Source: Pseudoruegeria sp. SK021 | Lineage (GTDB): Bacteria > Pseudomonadota > Alphaproteobacteria > Rhodobacterales > Rhodobacteraceae | Length of the DNA stretch: 64,000 nucleotides | Direction: 5' to 3' | Assembly (NCBI RefSeq): GCF_002119405.1 | Contig: NZ_MTBG01000006.1 | Coordinates: 62,001 to 126,000 of the forward strand | Part shown: positions 51,244 to 59,995 of the stretch, one piece after another | Position numbering within the stretch: the stretch's first letter is position 1 | Layout of the letters: every line of letters starts with the position of its first letter | Notes under the pieces: generated by a model | What the model saw: the letters and a program-made list of their open reading frames with translations, nothing else | What the model was told of the DNA's origin: nothing | Databases searched by the model: none | Position numbers and translations under genes: made by a program

Positions 51244-52842
51244 ATGTACGCACAAACCCCGTCTCGACCGACAGGATTTTCAATCGCAGGACGTCCGGTC
51301 GATTTGGCCGGCCTTCTTTTGTTCGTACTTTTGCTTGCGGTTTCGATCCCGATCTTCTGGCTCGGCTTCGCTGACCTTGCGCGCGCGTGGGCCACTCCGG
51401 AATATAGTCACGGCCCGCTGATTCCCGTCATTTCCATGTATCTGTTCCTACGGGAATTGCGCAAAGCCCCCTTGGATACCGGCGGCCCAGTCAACCGGTG
51501 GCCCGGCATAGCGATCGTCGCATTCGGAATGGCGATCGCGGCCTTCGGCAATGTGGTCCGAATCGGTGACATCGTAGCCTACGCCTTCATCATCTGGGTG
51601 ATGGGCGTTGTGCTTGTGTGTTTCGGTTGGCAGCGCGGCAAAACCCATTGGGCGCCAGTACTGCATCTAATTTTCATGCTCCCATTGCCGCAAGCCGTTT
51701 ACTGGCAATTGTCGATATTTCTCCAGGGCATCTCGTCAGAATTGGGCGTTTGGTTCGTCAAATTGGCCGGCGTGACCGTTGTCCTAGAAGGCAATATCAT
51801 CGATCTCGGGGTCTACAAACTTCAGGTCGCTGAAGCCTGTTCCGGATTGCGCTATTTGTTCCCCATCCTGTCCTTCTCATATCTGTTCTCGATCCTTTAT
51901 CGCGGCCCGTTCTGGCACAAGGCGGTCCTGCTACTGTCCGCGGCACCGCTGACCGTCTTGATGAATTCCTTCCGCATCGGCATGATCGGTGTCTTGGTGA
52001 ATTACTACGGCATTGAGCAGGCTGAGGGATTTCTGCACTTCTTCGAAGGGTGGGTCATCTTCCTGACCTGTGTCGGTCTTTTGTTCGGATTGGCCATCGC
52101 GCTGCAGCGTTTAACGCCCAATCCGAAACCGCTCAGCGAAGCCATTGACCTCGACATGGACCGGTTGGGGGCGATGTTCTCGCGCATTCTGACCATTCAT
52201 CCGTCGAAAGGTCTGATGGCAGCAACAGTGGTCACGGCTGCAGTTTCGCTTGGCTGGTTTCTGACCCCGAAACCCGACGTAACCCTCCCGGATCGAAGCC
52301 CCTTTATGCTGTTCCCACGGGAAATCGACGGCCGGTTCGCGTCATTTGAATCTCTGACTCCCAGCGTCGCCAAAGTGTTGGGTGCCGATGATTATGTTTC
52401 TGCCACCTATTCAGGGCAAGACGAGGCTCCGGTCAACATCTTCGTCGCCTATTACGAGAACCAAAGCGAAGGCAGCGGAATCCATTCGCCCGAGGTTTGC
52501 TTGCCGGTCGGCGGCTGGGAAGTTTTCAGTATTGACCCCTATGAAGTCGATATGAGCAACACAGTGTACGGGGTGTTCGACGTCAATCGCGCCGTAATTC
52601 AAAAGGGACTGAGCAAACAACTGGTCTATTATTGGTTCGAGCAACGGGGCCGCCGCATGACCAATGACTTCCATGCCAAAATCATGGTGTTGTATGACAG
52701 CTGGGCCCGTGGCCGGATGGACGGGGCAATGGTCCGCTTCGTAAGCCCGATCATCGACGGAGACGAAGCCGCTGCGGACCTCAGGATGCAAGAGTTCATG
52801 CGTCATGCCCTTCAGGCGTTGCCGCGGTATGTACCCGAGTAA
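51244..52842 (+). CDS. Exosortase fused to EpsI domain (XrtD-like)
   Basis: 532 residues. The first ~290 form a polytopic membrane exosortase with the protease-like triad Cys199 ([11 protein letters not shown]), Arg244 (NSFRIG) and His265 (FLHFFEGW) and the conserved FMLPLP. The remainder is a periplasmic EpsI/DUF3485 domain with HSPEVCLP at 414-421 and GGW just after. The fused form and the Rhodobacterales background suggest the VPLPA-CTERM exosortase XrtD. Exosortases cut C-terminal sorting tails and attach targets to the cell surface or EPS. No target with such a tail is in the window. ATG 51244 has a TTG at 51241 just before it. Confidence 0.92.
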   Translation: MYAQTPSRPTGFSIAGRPVDLAGLLLFVLLLAVSIPIFWLGFADLARAWATPEYSHGPLIPVISMYLFLRELRKAPLDTGGPVNRWPGIAIVAFGMAIAAFGNVVRIGDIVAYAFIIWVMGVVLVCFGWQRGKTHWAPVLHLIFMLPLPQAVYWQLSIFLQGISSELGVWFVKLAGVTVVLEGNIIDLGVYKLQVAEACSGLRYLFPILSFSYLFSILYRGPFWHKAVLLLSAAPLTVLMNSFRIGMIGVLVNYYGIEQAEGFLHFFEGWVIFLTCVGLLFGLAIALQRLTPNPKPLSEAIDLDMDRLGAMFSRILTIHPSKGLMAATVVTAAVSLGWFLTPKPDVTLPDRSPFMLFPREIDGRFASFESLTPSVAKVLGADDYVSATYSGQDEAPVNIFVAYYENQSEGSGIHSPEVCLPVGGWEVFSIDPYEVDMSNTVYGVFDVNRAVIQKGLSKQLVYYWFEQRGRRMTNDFHAKIMVLYDSWARGRMDGAMVRFVSPIIDGDEAAADLRMQEFMRHALQALPRYVPE

Positions 52843-52909
52843 CGCCGCGCTCCCCCGCGCTAGCATGGCAACCCACTTTTCATCCGCCATGGTCGCCTGC
52901 TAAGCTGGG

Positions 52910-53635
52910 ATGGAGACTGATCAACGAAAGGGTCGCGCAGTGCGTCAACCCCATCACCTCGGGAGGATCCCGCTTACGGTTCTCGCCCTGATTGTGGCAA
53001 ACGTGAGTGTGGAGTTGGTGTTGATCCTTTCGGATCACCGGTGGATAGGCCCACCGGGCTTGCGCCGTTGGGCCTATGATGTCGGGGCATTCTGGCTTGC
53101 GCTGTTAAATGGTGCCGCGCCGGAATTTCATGGTCAATCTGTGACGATGTTTGTCACCTATGCCTTTCTGCATGGCGGCGCCCTACATCTGCTGGTCAAC
53201 ATGATCGCCCTATTCAGTCTTGGAAACGCAATCGTTCGCCGCATCGGACAAAAGCGTTTTCTTGTGGCCTATGCTGTCTCCACCGTCGGCGGATCGATCG
53301 GCTTCGCTCTGCTTTCGACCATGACCCGGCCGATGGTCGGGGCTTCAGGGGCCTTGTTCGGGTTGATGGGAATCTGGGTTTGCTGGGATTTTCTGGATCG
53401 CAAACATTATGGCGAAAGCCTTTGGGCAACCGGACGGGCACTGACCTTTCTGATCCTGTATAATGTCGTGTTTTTCGTTCTACTTTCCGGACAGTTGGCT
53501 TGGGAAACCCATCTCGGTGGCTTTGTCGCGGGCTGGTTGTTGGCGATCTACTGGGGGCGCGATGTGCATTTGCAGGGCCGCCGGCGTATGGCACGAACCG
53601 CCAAGCCCGGAACCAACCGCCGGCAGGCCGGATGA
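52910..53635 (+). CDS. Rhomboid-family intramembrane serine protease
   Basis: 241 residues, six membrane segments. HxxxN loop (HGGALHLLVN) near 89-98, catalytic Ser146 in GASGALFG, and His201 in THLGGFVAG complete the dyad. Cleaves membrane proteins within the bilayer; substrates unknown. ATG 52910; a GTG at 52940 is an alternative. Its TGA overlaps the ATG of the phosphatase gene (GGATGACG), so the two are translationally coupled. Confidence 0.92.
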   Translation: METDQRKGRAVRQPHHLGRIPLTVLALIVANVSVELVLILSDHRWIGPPGLRRWAYDVGAFWLALLNGAAPEFHGQSVTMFVTYAFLHGGALHLLVNMIALFSLGNAIVRRIGQKRFLVAYAVSTVGGSIGFALLSTMTRPMVGASGALFGLMGIWVCWDFLDRKHYGESLWATGRALTFLILYNVVFFVLLSGQLAWETHLGGFVAGWLLAIYWGRDVHLQGRRRMARTAKPGTNRRQAG

Positions 53636-54441
53636 CGCCGTTGACTGCCGCGTTTCGCTGGATTCTTGATCGCTTCACGTCCCGACCCACAGAACCATTG
53701 GCCGGGTCAGATCCGCAACCCGACCGGCCCCTCTATGTGGTCGGGGATATTCATGGCCGGGAGGACCTGCTTGACGCTGTGCTGCGGCTGATCACCCGGG
53801 ATGCAGTCAAGGCCGGCTGCGGATCGCAAGCCGATTTGGTGTTCGTCGGTGATTATATTGACCGTGGTCCTGACAGCCGGAACGTGGTGACGCGGCTGAT
53901 GGGCCTTACAAAAGAAACAGGTATGACCGTCACTTGCCTGATGGGCAATCACGAAGCCATGTGCCTCGCTTTTCTAGCGGAACAAGAAGAGTCCGGCAGT
54001 CTCTGGCTGTCGAATGGCGGACGCGAAACTTTACAAAGCTATGGCGTATTCGTGCCGTTGCGCCTGCCGGACGCGGCTGCGCAGAACGCCCTGCGCAAGT
54101 TGGCGCGCCGGGCGATTCCCACGGCGCATCTCGACTGGCTGCGGTCACTGCCGACACTCTGGACCAGCGGTGACGTCGTGGTTGTCCATGCCGCGTTCGA
54201 CCCCGATCAGACGCGAGAGGACCAACGCCAAGACACCCTGATCTGGGGCCGGTCCGCCAAGTTTCTGAAGACCCGCCGCGACAGCGGCCCATGGGTCGTC
54301 CACGGTCACACCATCACCCGGCCACTGGCCGTGCATGGACGCCGCATTCCGGTGGATGGCGGCGCCTATGCCTTTGACGTGCTTTCGGCGGCAGTGTTGG
54401 TGCCCGGCTGTCCAGTACGCTATCTCAGCACCGCCGATTGA
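53632..54441 (+). CDS. Calcineurin-like metallophosphoesterase
   Basis: 269 residues of the PPP/ApaH-like superfamily with the metal-binding motifs GDIHG (38-42), GDYIDRG (73-79) and GNHE (105-108), and a late VHGHT motif. These resemble the PrpA/PrpB-like serine/threonine phosphatases or diadenosine tetraphosphatases of proteobacteria; the substrate is not determinable here. ATG 53632 overlaps the rhomboid stop by four bases. It converges on the FAD-linked oxidase gene, seven bases away. Confidence 0.9.
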   Translation: MTPLTAAFRWILDRFTSRPTEPLAGSDPQPDRPLYVVGDIHGREDLLDAVLRLITRDAVKAGCGSQADLVFVGDYIDRGPDSRNVVTRLMGLTKETGMTVTCLMGNHEAMCLAFLAEQEESGSLWLSNGGRETLQSYGVFVPLRLPDAAAQNALRKLARRAIPTAHLDWLRSLPTLWTSGDVVVVHAAFDPDQTREDQRQDTLIWGRSAKFLKTRRDSGPWVVHGHTITRPLAVHGRRIPVDGGAYAFDVLSAAVLVPGCPVRYLSTAD

Positions 54442-54448
54442 GGCCGGG

Positions 54449-55876
54449 TCAGTCGGCGTCCGCTGCAATAACGTCGAAGATCTTACCGGGGTTCATGATC
54501 CCCTTCGGATCGACCGCGCGTTTGATCGCCCGCATCATGGCGACAGCCGGATCGCCAAGTTCGCTTGCCAGATATTTGGCCTTGCCTTGCCCGATCCCAT
54601 GCTCGCCCGTGCAGGTGCCATCCAGTGAGATCGCAAGCTCGCTGAGCCAGCTCATGAAGGCCTGCGCCTGTGCCACCTCTTCTGCATCATCCTTATCGAT
54701 TTGAAGCAGAATATGGAAATTTCCGTCGCCCACATGGCCCAGCATCGGCGCAACCATTCCCAAAGATTCTGCCCGTTCGCGCGCCTGCGTCACGCAGCTT
54801 GCCAGCGCTGATACCGGCACACAGACATCTGTCGACATGGATTGCAGCCCCGGGCGCAGGCTGTGCGTCGCCCAATAGGCATCGTGCCGGGCCTGCCATA
54901 GACGGCCGCGTTCTTCGGCATCGGTGGTCCAGCGAAAACCTGTGGCACCGAACTCTTCCGCGATCTCGCCAAATGCGGCCGCTTGCTCGGCCACGCTGGC
55001 TTCCGACCCATGGAACTCCAGCAGCAGCAGAGGCATTTCTGGCAGGTCCAGCTTGGAATAGCCGTTGACGGCCCGGACGGTCAGGGCATCCAGAAACTCC
55101 ATCCGTGCGACCGGGATGCCCATTTGGGTGGTGGCAATCACCGCATCGCACACGTCCTGAACCGATGAAAAGCTGCACACTGCCGATGAGATCGCTTCGG
55201 GGATGCCGTGCAATCGCAGGGTCAATTCGGTGATCAAACCCAGTGTCCCCTCGGCACCGACCATCAATCGGGTCAGGTCATACCCGGCCGAGGATTTCCG
55301 CGCCCGCCGTGCCGTCGTCACGATCTGGCCATCGGGCAGCACTGCGGTCAGCCCCAGCACCAGATCTTTCATCGTGCCATAGCGCACTGCATTTGTGCCC
55401 GACGCCCGGGTCGAAGCCATACCACCCAAAGAGGCATCCGCCCCCGGATCGACCGGAAAGAACAATCCGGTATCGCGCAAATGCTGGTTCAATTGCTTGC
55501 GGGTCACGCCGGGCTGAACCCGGCAATCCAGATCTTCGGCATGGACGTCAAGAATCGCCGCCATGTCGCGAAAATCCACCGAAATACCCCCAAAGGGCGC
55601 ATTCACATGCCCCTCCAAAGAGGTTCCAGCCCCAAACCCAATGACCGGTACAGCATGGGCGGCGCACACCTGGACGATCTGCTGCACCTCTTCGGTACTG
55701 GCCGGATAGATCACAGCATCGGGCAACTGCGGCGCAAGCCACGTGGTCGTGTGGGCATGCTGCTCACGCAACGCCCGGCCAGTTTGAAGCCGATCACCGA
55801 ACAGCGCCCCGAGCGCCGCAATTGTTTCGGCCACAGCTGCCGGGCTGGGTCGTTGGAGATTAGAATGCTCGGTCAT
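54449..55876 (-). CDS. FAD-binding oxidase (D-lactate dehydrogenase / glycolate oxidase GlcD-like)
   Basis: 475 residues. FAD-binding PCMH domain (PVIGFGAGTSLEGHVNAPFGGISVDFRDM near 75-103, DASLGGMASTRASGTNAVRYGTM near 145-165) and the vanillyl-alcohol-oxidase-like C-terminal substrate domain, ending with CTGEHGIGQGKAKYL. Oxidises D-2-hydroxyacids such as D-lactate or glycolate, feeding the respiratory chain. ATG 55876 gives the family N-terminus; AAAGGA lies somewhat far upstream. Single-gene unit, divergent from the SHOCT protein gene across 237 bases. Confidence 0.92.
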   Translation of the reverse strand: MTEHSNLQRPSPAAVAETIAALGALFGDRLQTGRALREQHAHTTTWLAPQLPDAVIYPASTEEVQQIVQVCAAHAVPVIGFGAGTSLEGHVNAPFGGISVDFRDMAAILDVHAEDLDCRVQPGVTRKQLNQHLRDTGLFFPVDPGADASLGGMASTRASGTNAVRYGTMKDLVLGLTAVLPDGQIVTTARRARKSSAGYDLTRLMVGAEGTLGLITELTLRLHGIPEAISSAVCSFSSVQDVCDAVIATTQMGIPVARMEFLDALTVRAVNGYSKLDLPEMPLLLLEFHGSEASVAEQAAAFGEIAEEFGATGFRWTTDAEERGRLWQARHDAYWATHSLRPGLQSMSTDVCVPVSALASCVTQARERAESLGMVAPMLGHVGDGNFHILLQIDKDDAEEVAQAQAFMSWLSELAISLDGTCTGEHGIGQGKAKYLASELGDPAVAMMRAIKRAVDPKGIMNPGKIFDVIAADAD

Positions 55877-56113
55877 TTCGATCGTTAATCCTTTAGATGC
55901 GTCGGTAAGCGGCGGCGACAGTGATCGGCGCAGGATTTGTGGCCAATCCGCACCAATGGTGTAGTAGAATTGGCCCGCGTCTTCGCCGCTTCGGGTTTCG
56001 CCAGTAGCTCTTGTCCGCGTTTTATGGTCTATATGGCAGGTAACTGCCTCCAGAAAATGGTGGGCATACCGGCGCAGATCCACCGGCCTCCCACTTTGAA
56101 AGATACAAATACA

Positions 56114-56956
56114 ATGCAGAATCTGACACCTCAAGGTCAGCAGATCGTTTCGGACGTTGCCTCCCGTTATGGCGTCAGCACCGATGCGGTCTCGACCCTT
56201 CTTTCGGCGATCAATGCCGGATATGGCACCCAAGCGCAGTTCAACCATTTCGAATTGGGCGGCATGGGCCAGTGGTCACAAGGCGGCATGATCATGATCG
56301 GGGACATGTTCAACAACGGCTTGAAGAACATGGTCAGCAACATGTGCAATGAACTGTCCCAAGCGCTGGCCAACAACCAGATGTACCAGCCCGCACCGCA
56401 ACCGGCGCCGTTTCAGCCCCAATCCAGCCAGTCGCAAAGCCAATCCAACGGCTTTGGCAGCAGTTTCTCGACCTCTGGCGGGATGCAAGGCGGATCAAGC
56501 TGGCCGGCCGAGCTTGGCCAGCCCTCGTCCAGCGGATCGCAGAACAACCTGCGCTATGCGGTGTTCCCCAGCACCCGGCGACTGGCGATCGACAATAACG
56601 GCACGGTCACGGTTTATGACATTGGCGACCACAATATCGGCGGGTTTTCACAACAGCAGGGCGGTGATCAGTCGATCACCTTTACCAGCCAGTATGGCTT
56701 GGTGCGCGTTGCCGATCTGCCGGTTGTCACGCTGGGCCAAGGCAAGACCGAGCCTGCCCCCCAACAGCAACCGGTTCAGCAGCAGCCTGAGCCGCAGCAA
56801 CCAGCACCGCAAAATCCCGCTGCCGCACCATCCAATGGCGGCAACAGCGATGAGATCTTCGGGCTGATCGAAAAGCTGTCCAGCCTGCATGCCAATGGCA
56901 TCCTGACCCAAGCTGAGTACGAGACCAAGAAGGCAGAGCTTTTGGGCCGTCTTTAA
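56114..56956 (+). CDS. SHOCT-domain protein with Gln/Pro-rich linker
   Basis: 280 residues. A soluble N-terminal domain (about 1-95, TPQGQQIVSDVASRYGVSTDAVSTLL) is followed by a low-complexity Gln/Ser/Pro linker (about 100-150). A beta-rich middle domain covers about 150-215 and a second Gln/Pro run about 216-245. The C-terminal SHOCT motif is EIFGLIEKLSSLHANGILTQAEYETKKAELL. SHOCT motifs act as oligomerisation or protein-binding units. Starts at ATG 56114 with a weak ribosome binding site. Function unknown; likely not secreted. Confidence 0.75.
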   Translation: MQNLTPQGQQIVSDVASRYGVSTDAVSTLLSAINAGYGTQAQFNHFELGGMGQWSQGGMIMIGDMFNNGLKNMVSNMCNELSQALANNQMYQPAPQPAPFQPQSSQSQSQSNGFGSSFSTSGGMQGGSSWPAELGQPSSSGSQNNLRYAVFPSTRRLAIDNNGTVTVYDIGDHNIGGFSQQQGGDQSITFTSQYGLVRVADLPVVTLGQGKTEPAPQQQPVQQQPEPQQPAPQNPAAAPSNGGNSDEIFGLIEKLSSLHANGILTQAEYETKKAELLGRL

Positions 56957-56965
56957 CGCAGGCAG

Positions 56966-56991
56966 TGGTGGGCCTTAGTCTGGGCCCACCA
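56966..56991. terminator. Hairpin overlapping the dnaE2 stop codon
   Basis: TGGTGGGCC pairs perfectly with GGCCCACCA around an eight-base loop that includes the dnaE2 TAA (minus strand). The SHOCT gene (plus strand) stops ten bases earlier, so the structure could end both transcripts. No T-run. Confidence 0.5.
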
Positions 56992-59893
56992 TCACCGCTG
57001 GCATCCCCGGCGTCAGCCGGGACCGCAGCAATGCCACCGGATGGGCGCGCAGGGTCAGGCGCATGGCGACGTAATCTTCCACCACCTCTTCGCCGGGCGT
57101 CATCTCTGGCAGGTTCGCGGCCGGTTCCAGCCCGCCCTCGCCATCCAAATCCCCGGCAAACAACGGCAACGGCTTCACGGCGGTAATCGCCCGCGCCGCC
57201 CACAGGGCTTGCCGACGGGTCAGCCCCAGCGACGCGAAGGCATCCGCCTCGGCAAGCGCCGCAATCTGGGCCGGTGCAGTTCCGGCCCGCCGCCAGACAT
57301 CGTCCACCTTACGGTAGCCATTGCCGCGCGCGCCGGTGATCCAAGTGGCCTCATCTTCGCGCAGCGCCTTGATCTGCCGAAAGCCCAGCCGCAGGGCCAG
57401 TCCGCCATTCCCGTCCGGTTCCATCACATTGTCCCAATAGCTGGCATTGATGCAGACCGGGCGCACCACGACGCCGTGGAACCGGGCATCGCGTACGATC
57501 TGGGCTGGGGCGTAAAAGCCCATCGGTTGCGCGTTCAGCAAGGCGCAGGCGAAAATGCCCGGGTGGTGGCATTTCAACCAAGCCGAGGCATAGACCAGCA
57601 GCGCGAAACTGGCGGCGTGGGATTCGGGGAACCCATAACTGCCAAAGCCTTCGATCTGCCCGAAGCAGCGTTCGGCAAAGTCTAGGGCATAGCCATTTTT
57701 GGCCATTCCAGTCAGAAATCGGGTTTTGAAATCCGACACATTGCCGTGCTTTTTGAAGGTGGCCAGCGCCCGGCGCAGACGGTCGGCCTCGTCCGGGGTG
57801 AAGCCCGCGCCGATGATGGCGATCTGCATCGCCTGTTCCTGAAACAGCGGCACCCCAAGCGTCTTCCCCAGCACCGCCCCCAGCGCGTCTGACGGGAACT
57901 GCACCGCTTCTTCGCCATTGCGGCGGCGCAGATAGGGATGCACCATGTCGCCCTGAATCGGGCCGGGGCGGATGATCGCCACCTCGATCACCAGATCGTA
58001 AAAGCTGCGCGGTCGCATCCGGGGCAGAAAATTCAACTGCGCCCGACTTTCCACCTGAAACACCCCGATGGCATCAGCGGCACAGAGCATATCATAAACC
58101 GCCGGATCTTCGGGCGGGAGGGAGGCCAGACTGTACCGCGCCCCATGATGACGGGCGACCAGATCAAACGCCTTGCGAATGCAGCTGAGCATGCCAAGGG
58201 CCAAAATATCGACCTTGAGGATCCCCAGCGCGTCGATGTCATCCTTATCCCAGCAGATCACCGTGCGGTCATCCATGCTGGCATTTTCCACCGGAACCAG
58301 TTCATCCAACCGTCCCTCGGTGATGATGAACCCGCCAACATGCTGCGACAGGTGGCGGGGAAAGCCCTGAATTTCCTCGACCAGCGCCAAAGTCCGGACC
58401 AGCAGCGGATCGGCGGGGTCCAACCCGACCTCTTGCAACCGCTCGGGGCCGATGGCCCCGCCGCCCCAGCCCCAGATCTGGCTGGACAGGGTGCCAATGG
58501 TGTCCTCGGTCAAGCCCATGGCGCGGCCCACCTCGCGCACCGCACGCTTGCCGCGATAATGGATGACCGTGGCGCATAGCCCGGCCCGGTGGCGGCCATA
58601 GCGGGCATAAATATGCTGGATCACCTCTTCGCGGCGCTCGTGTTCGAAATCGACGTCGATATCGGGTGGCTCGTCCCGGGCCTCGGAGACGAAGCGTTCA
58701 AACACCATAGTGCCGATCTCGGGGCTGACACTGGTCACGCCAAGGCAATAGCAGACCACCGAATTGGCCGCCGAGCCGCGCCCCTGACAGAGGATACCGC
58801 GGGACCGGGCGAAGGCGACAATATCATGCACGGTCAGGAAATAGGGATCATAGCCCAGTCGCGAAATCAGGCTTAGCTCATGCGCCAGCATCGCCCGGAC
58901 CCGGTCCGACGCCCCCGCAGGATAGCGCCAGCGCAGCCCGTCTTGCGCCAGCCGGGCCAGCCGCGCCGCGGCGGTTTCGCCGTCTGCGGTTTCGGACGGA
59001 TACTCATAGCGCAGCTCGTCCAGAGAGAATTGGCACCGGGCCGCGATCTCGGCGGCGCGGTCCAGCGCCGCGCCGTGACCTGTCAGAATGGCGCGCAGTT
59101 CGCTGGCACTGCGCAGGCGTTGCTCGGCATTGGCCAGCGCGATCCGGCCCAGCTGGTCGACGCGCTGACCGGTGCGGATCGCGGTCAAGACATCGGCAAG
59201 ACGGCGCCTGCGCGCATCATGCATGATCGGCGCGCCACTGGCGACCGGGGCAATGCCAAGCGACCGGGCCAGTTGCGCGATCGCCGTGAAGCGCGCCGGG
59301 TCCTGCCCATCATAGGCGGGCTGCATCAACAACGACACCTGCCCGGCAAAGCGGCGCGTCACCGCCTGCGCCTGTGGCCACCATCCCCCCGCGCCGCCTG
59401 TCGCATGCAGGATCTGTGGCGGATGAAGCAAAAGCTCGAGCCCCGACGCGTGCGCCATCAGATCCGCCAAACCAAGATCACACTGCCCTTTTGGCGCCCG
59501 CAGCCGCCCGAGGGACAACAGGCGGCACAGTTGCCCCCACGCCGCGCGGTCCTGCGGCAGCACTGTGACGCACAGCCCTTCGCGCAGGATCAGCCGCGCG
59601 GCGGGCAGCACCCGCGGCGCACAAGACAAGATCGGGCCGGGCCGGTGCGTCGACCCCGGCGGCAGCGGTGGCCCAATCGGCCCATCCCGCGCAATCACAG
59701 CCTGCCGTTCCGCCAGTTGGCGGCGAATCTCACGTGCAGCCACATGCGCCCGCACAATCCCCGCCACCGAATTTTCATCAGCGATGGCGACAGCCGTCAT
59801 CCCCAGCTCTGCGGCCCGCGTCACATACTCTTCAGGATGGGACGCGCCGGTCAGAAAGGTGAAATTCGACGTGACATCAAGTTCGGCAAACAT
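56975..59893 (-). CDS. dnaE2: Error-prone DNA polymerase III alpha subunit DnaE2
   Basis: 972 residues of the C-family polymerase, error-prone DnaE2 type rather than the replicative DnaE: starts AELDVTSNFTFLTGASHPEEYVTRAAELGM (PHP domain), catalytic aspartates in PPDIDVDFEHERREEVI, CQGRGSAANSVVCYCLGVT and helix-hairpin-helix near the C-terminus. It is shorter than the roughly 1050 residues I expect, mostly at the C-terminal end. Performs SOS mutagenic synthesis past lesions, normally with ImuA/ImuB. Neither is adjacent: glycerate kinase is upstream. ATG 59893 sits 37 bases from a LexA-box-like site. Confidence 0.92.
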   Translation of the reverse strand: MFAELDVTSNFTFLTGASHPEEYVTRAAELGMTAVAIADENSVAGIVRAHVAAREIRRQLAERQAVIARDGPIGPPLPPGSTHRPGPILSCAPRVLPAARLILREGLCVTVLPQDRAAWGQLCRLLSLGRLRAPKGQCDLGLADLMAHASGLELLLHPPQILHATGGAGGWWPQAQAVTRRFAGQVSLLMQPAYDGQDPARFTAIAQLARSLGIAPVASGAPIMHDARRRRLADVLTAIRTGQRVDQLGRIALANAEQRLRSASELRAILTGHGAALDRAAEIAARCQFSLDELRYEYPSETADGETAAARLARLAQDGLRWRYPAGASDRVRAMLAHELSLISRLGYDPYFLTVHDIVAFARSRGILCQGRGSAANSVVCYCLGVTSVSPEIGTMVFERFVSEARDEPPDIDVDFEHERREEVIQHIYARYGRHRAGLCATVIHYRGKRAVREVGRAMGLTEDTIGTLSSQIWGWGGGAIGPERLQEVGLDPADPLLVRTLALVEEIQGFPRHLSQHVGGFIITEGRLDELVPVENASMDDRTVICWDKDDIDALGILKVDILALGMLSCIRKAFDLVARHHGARYSLASLPPEDPAVYDMLCAADAIGVFQVESRAQLNFLPRMRPRSFYDLVIEVAIIRPGPIQGDMVHPYLRRRNGEEAVQFPSDALGAVLGKTLGVPLFQEQAMQIAIIGAGFTPDEADRLRRALATFKKHGNVSDFKTRFLTGMAKNGYALDFAERCFGQIEGFGSYGFPESHAASFALLVYASAWLKCHHPGIFACALLNAQPMGFYAPAQIVRDARFHGVVVRPVCINASYWDNVMEPDGNGGLALRLGFRQIKALREDEATWITGARGNGYRKVDDVWRRAGTAPAQIAALAEADAFASLGLTRRQALWAARAITAVKPLPLFAGDLDGEGGLEPAANLPEMTPGEEVVEDYVAMRLTLRAHPVALLRSRLTPGMPAVMVGPD

Positions 59894-59929
59894 ATGGGAA
59901 CCCGGGTGCAGCAGCAGACACCCGAGCAT

Positions 59930-59944
59930 ATTCCCGTTTTGTTC
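59930..59944 (-). promoter_or_regulatory. Candidate LexA (SOS) box upstream of dnaE2
   Basis: On the minus strand the site reads GAAC-N7-GAAT (seven of eight consensus bases of the alphaproteobacterial GAAC-N7-GAAC direct repeat), ending 36 bases before the dnaE2 start codon. Position and match suit repression by LexA and induction by DNA damage. Not verified experimentally here. Confidence 0.65.
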
Positions 59945-59995
59945 TTATTTGGAGTCGTATTTGGGGGGTGCAAGCACCCCCCGGTCAGATCACCC

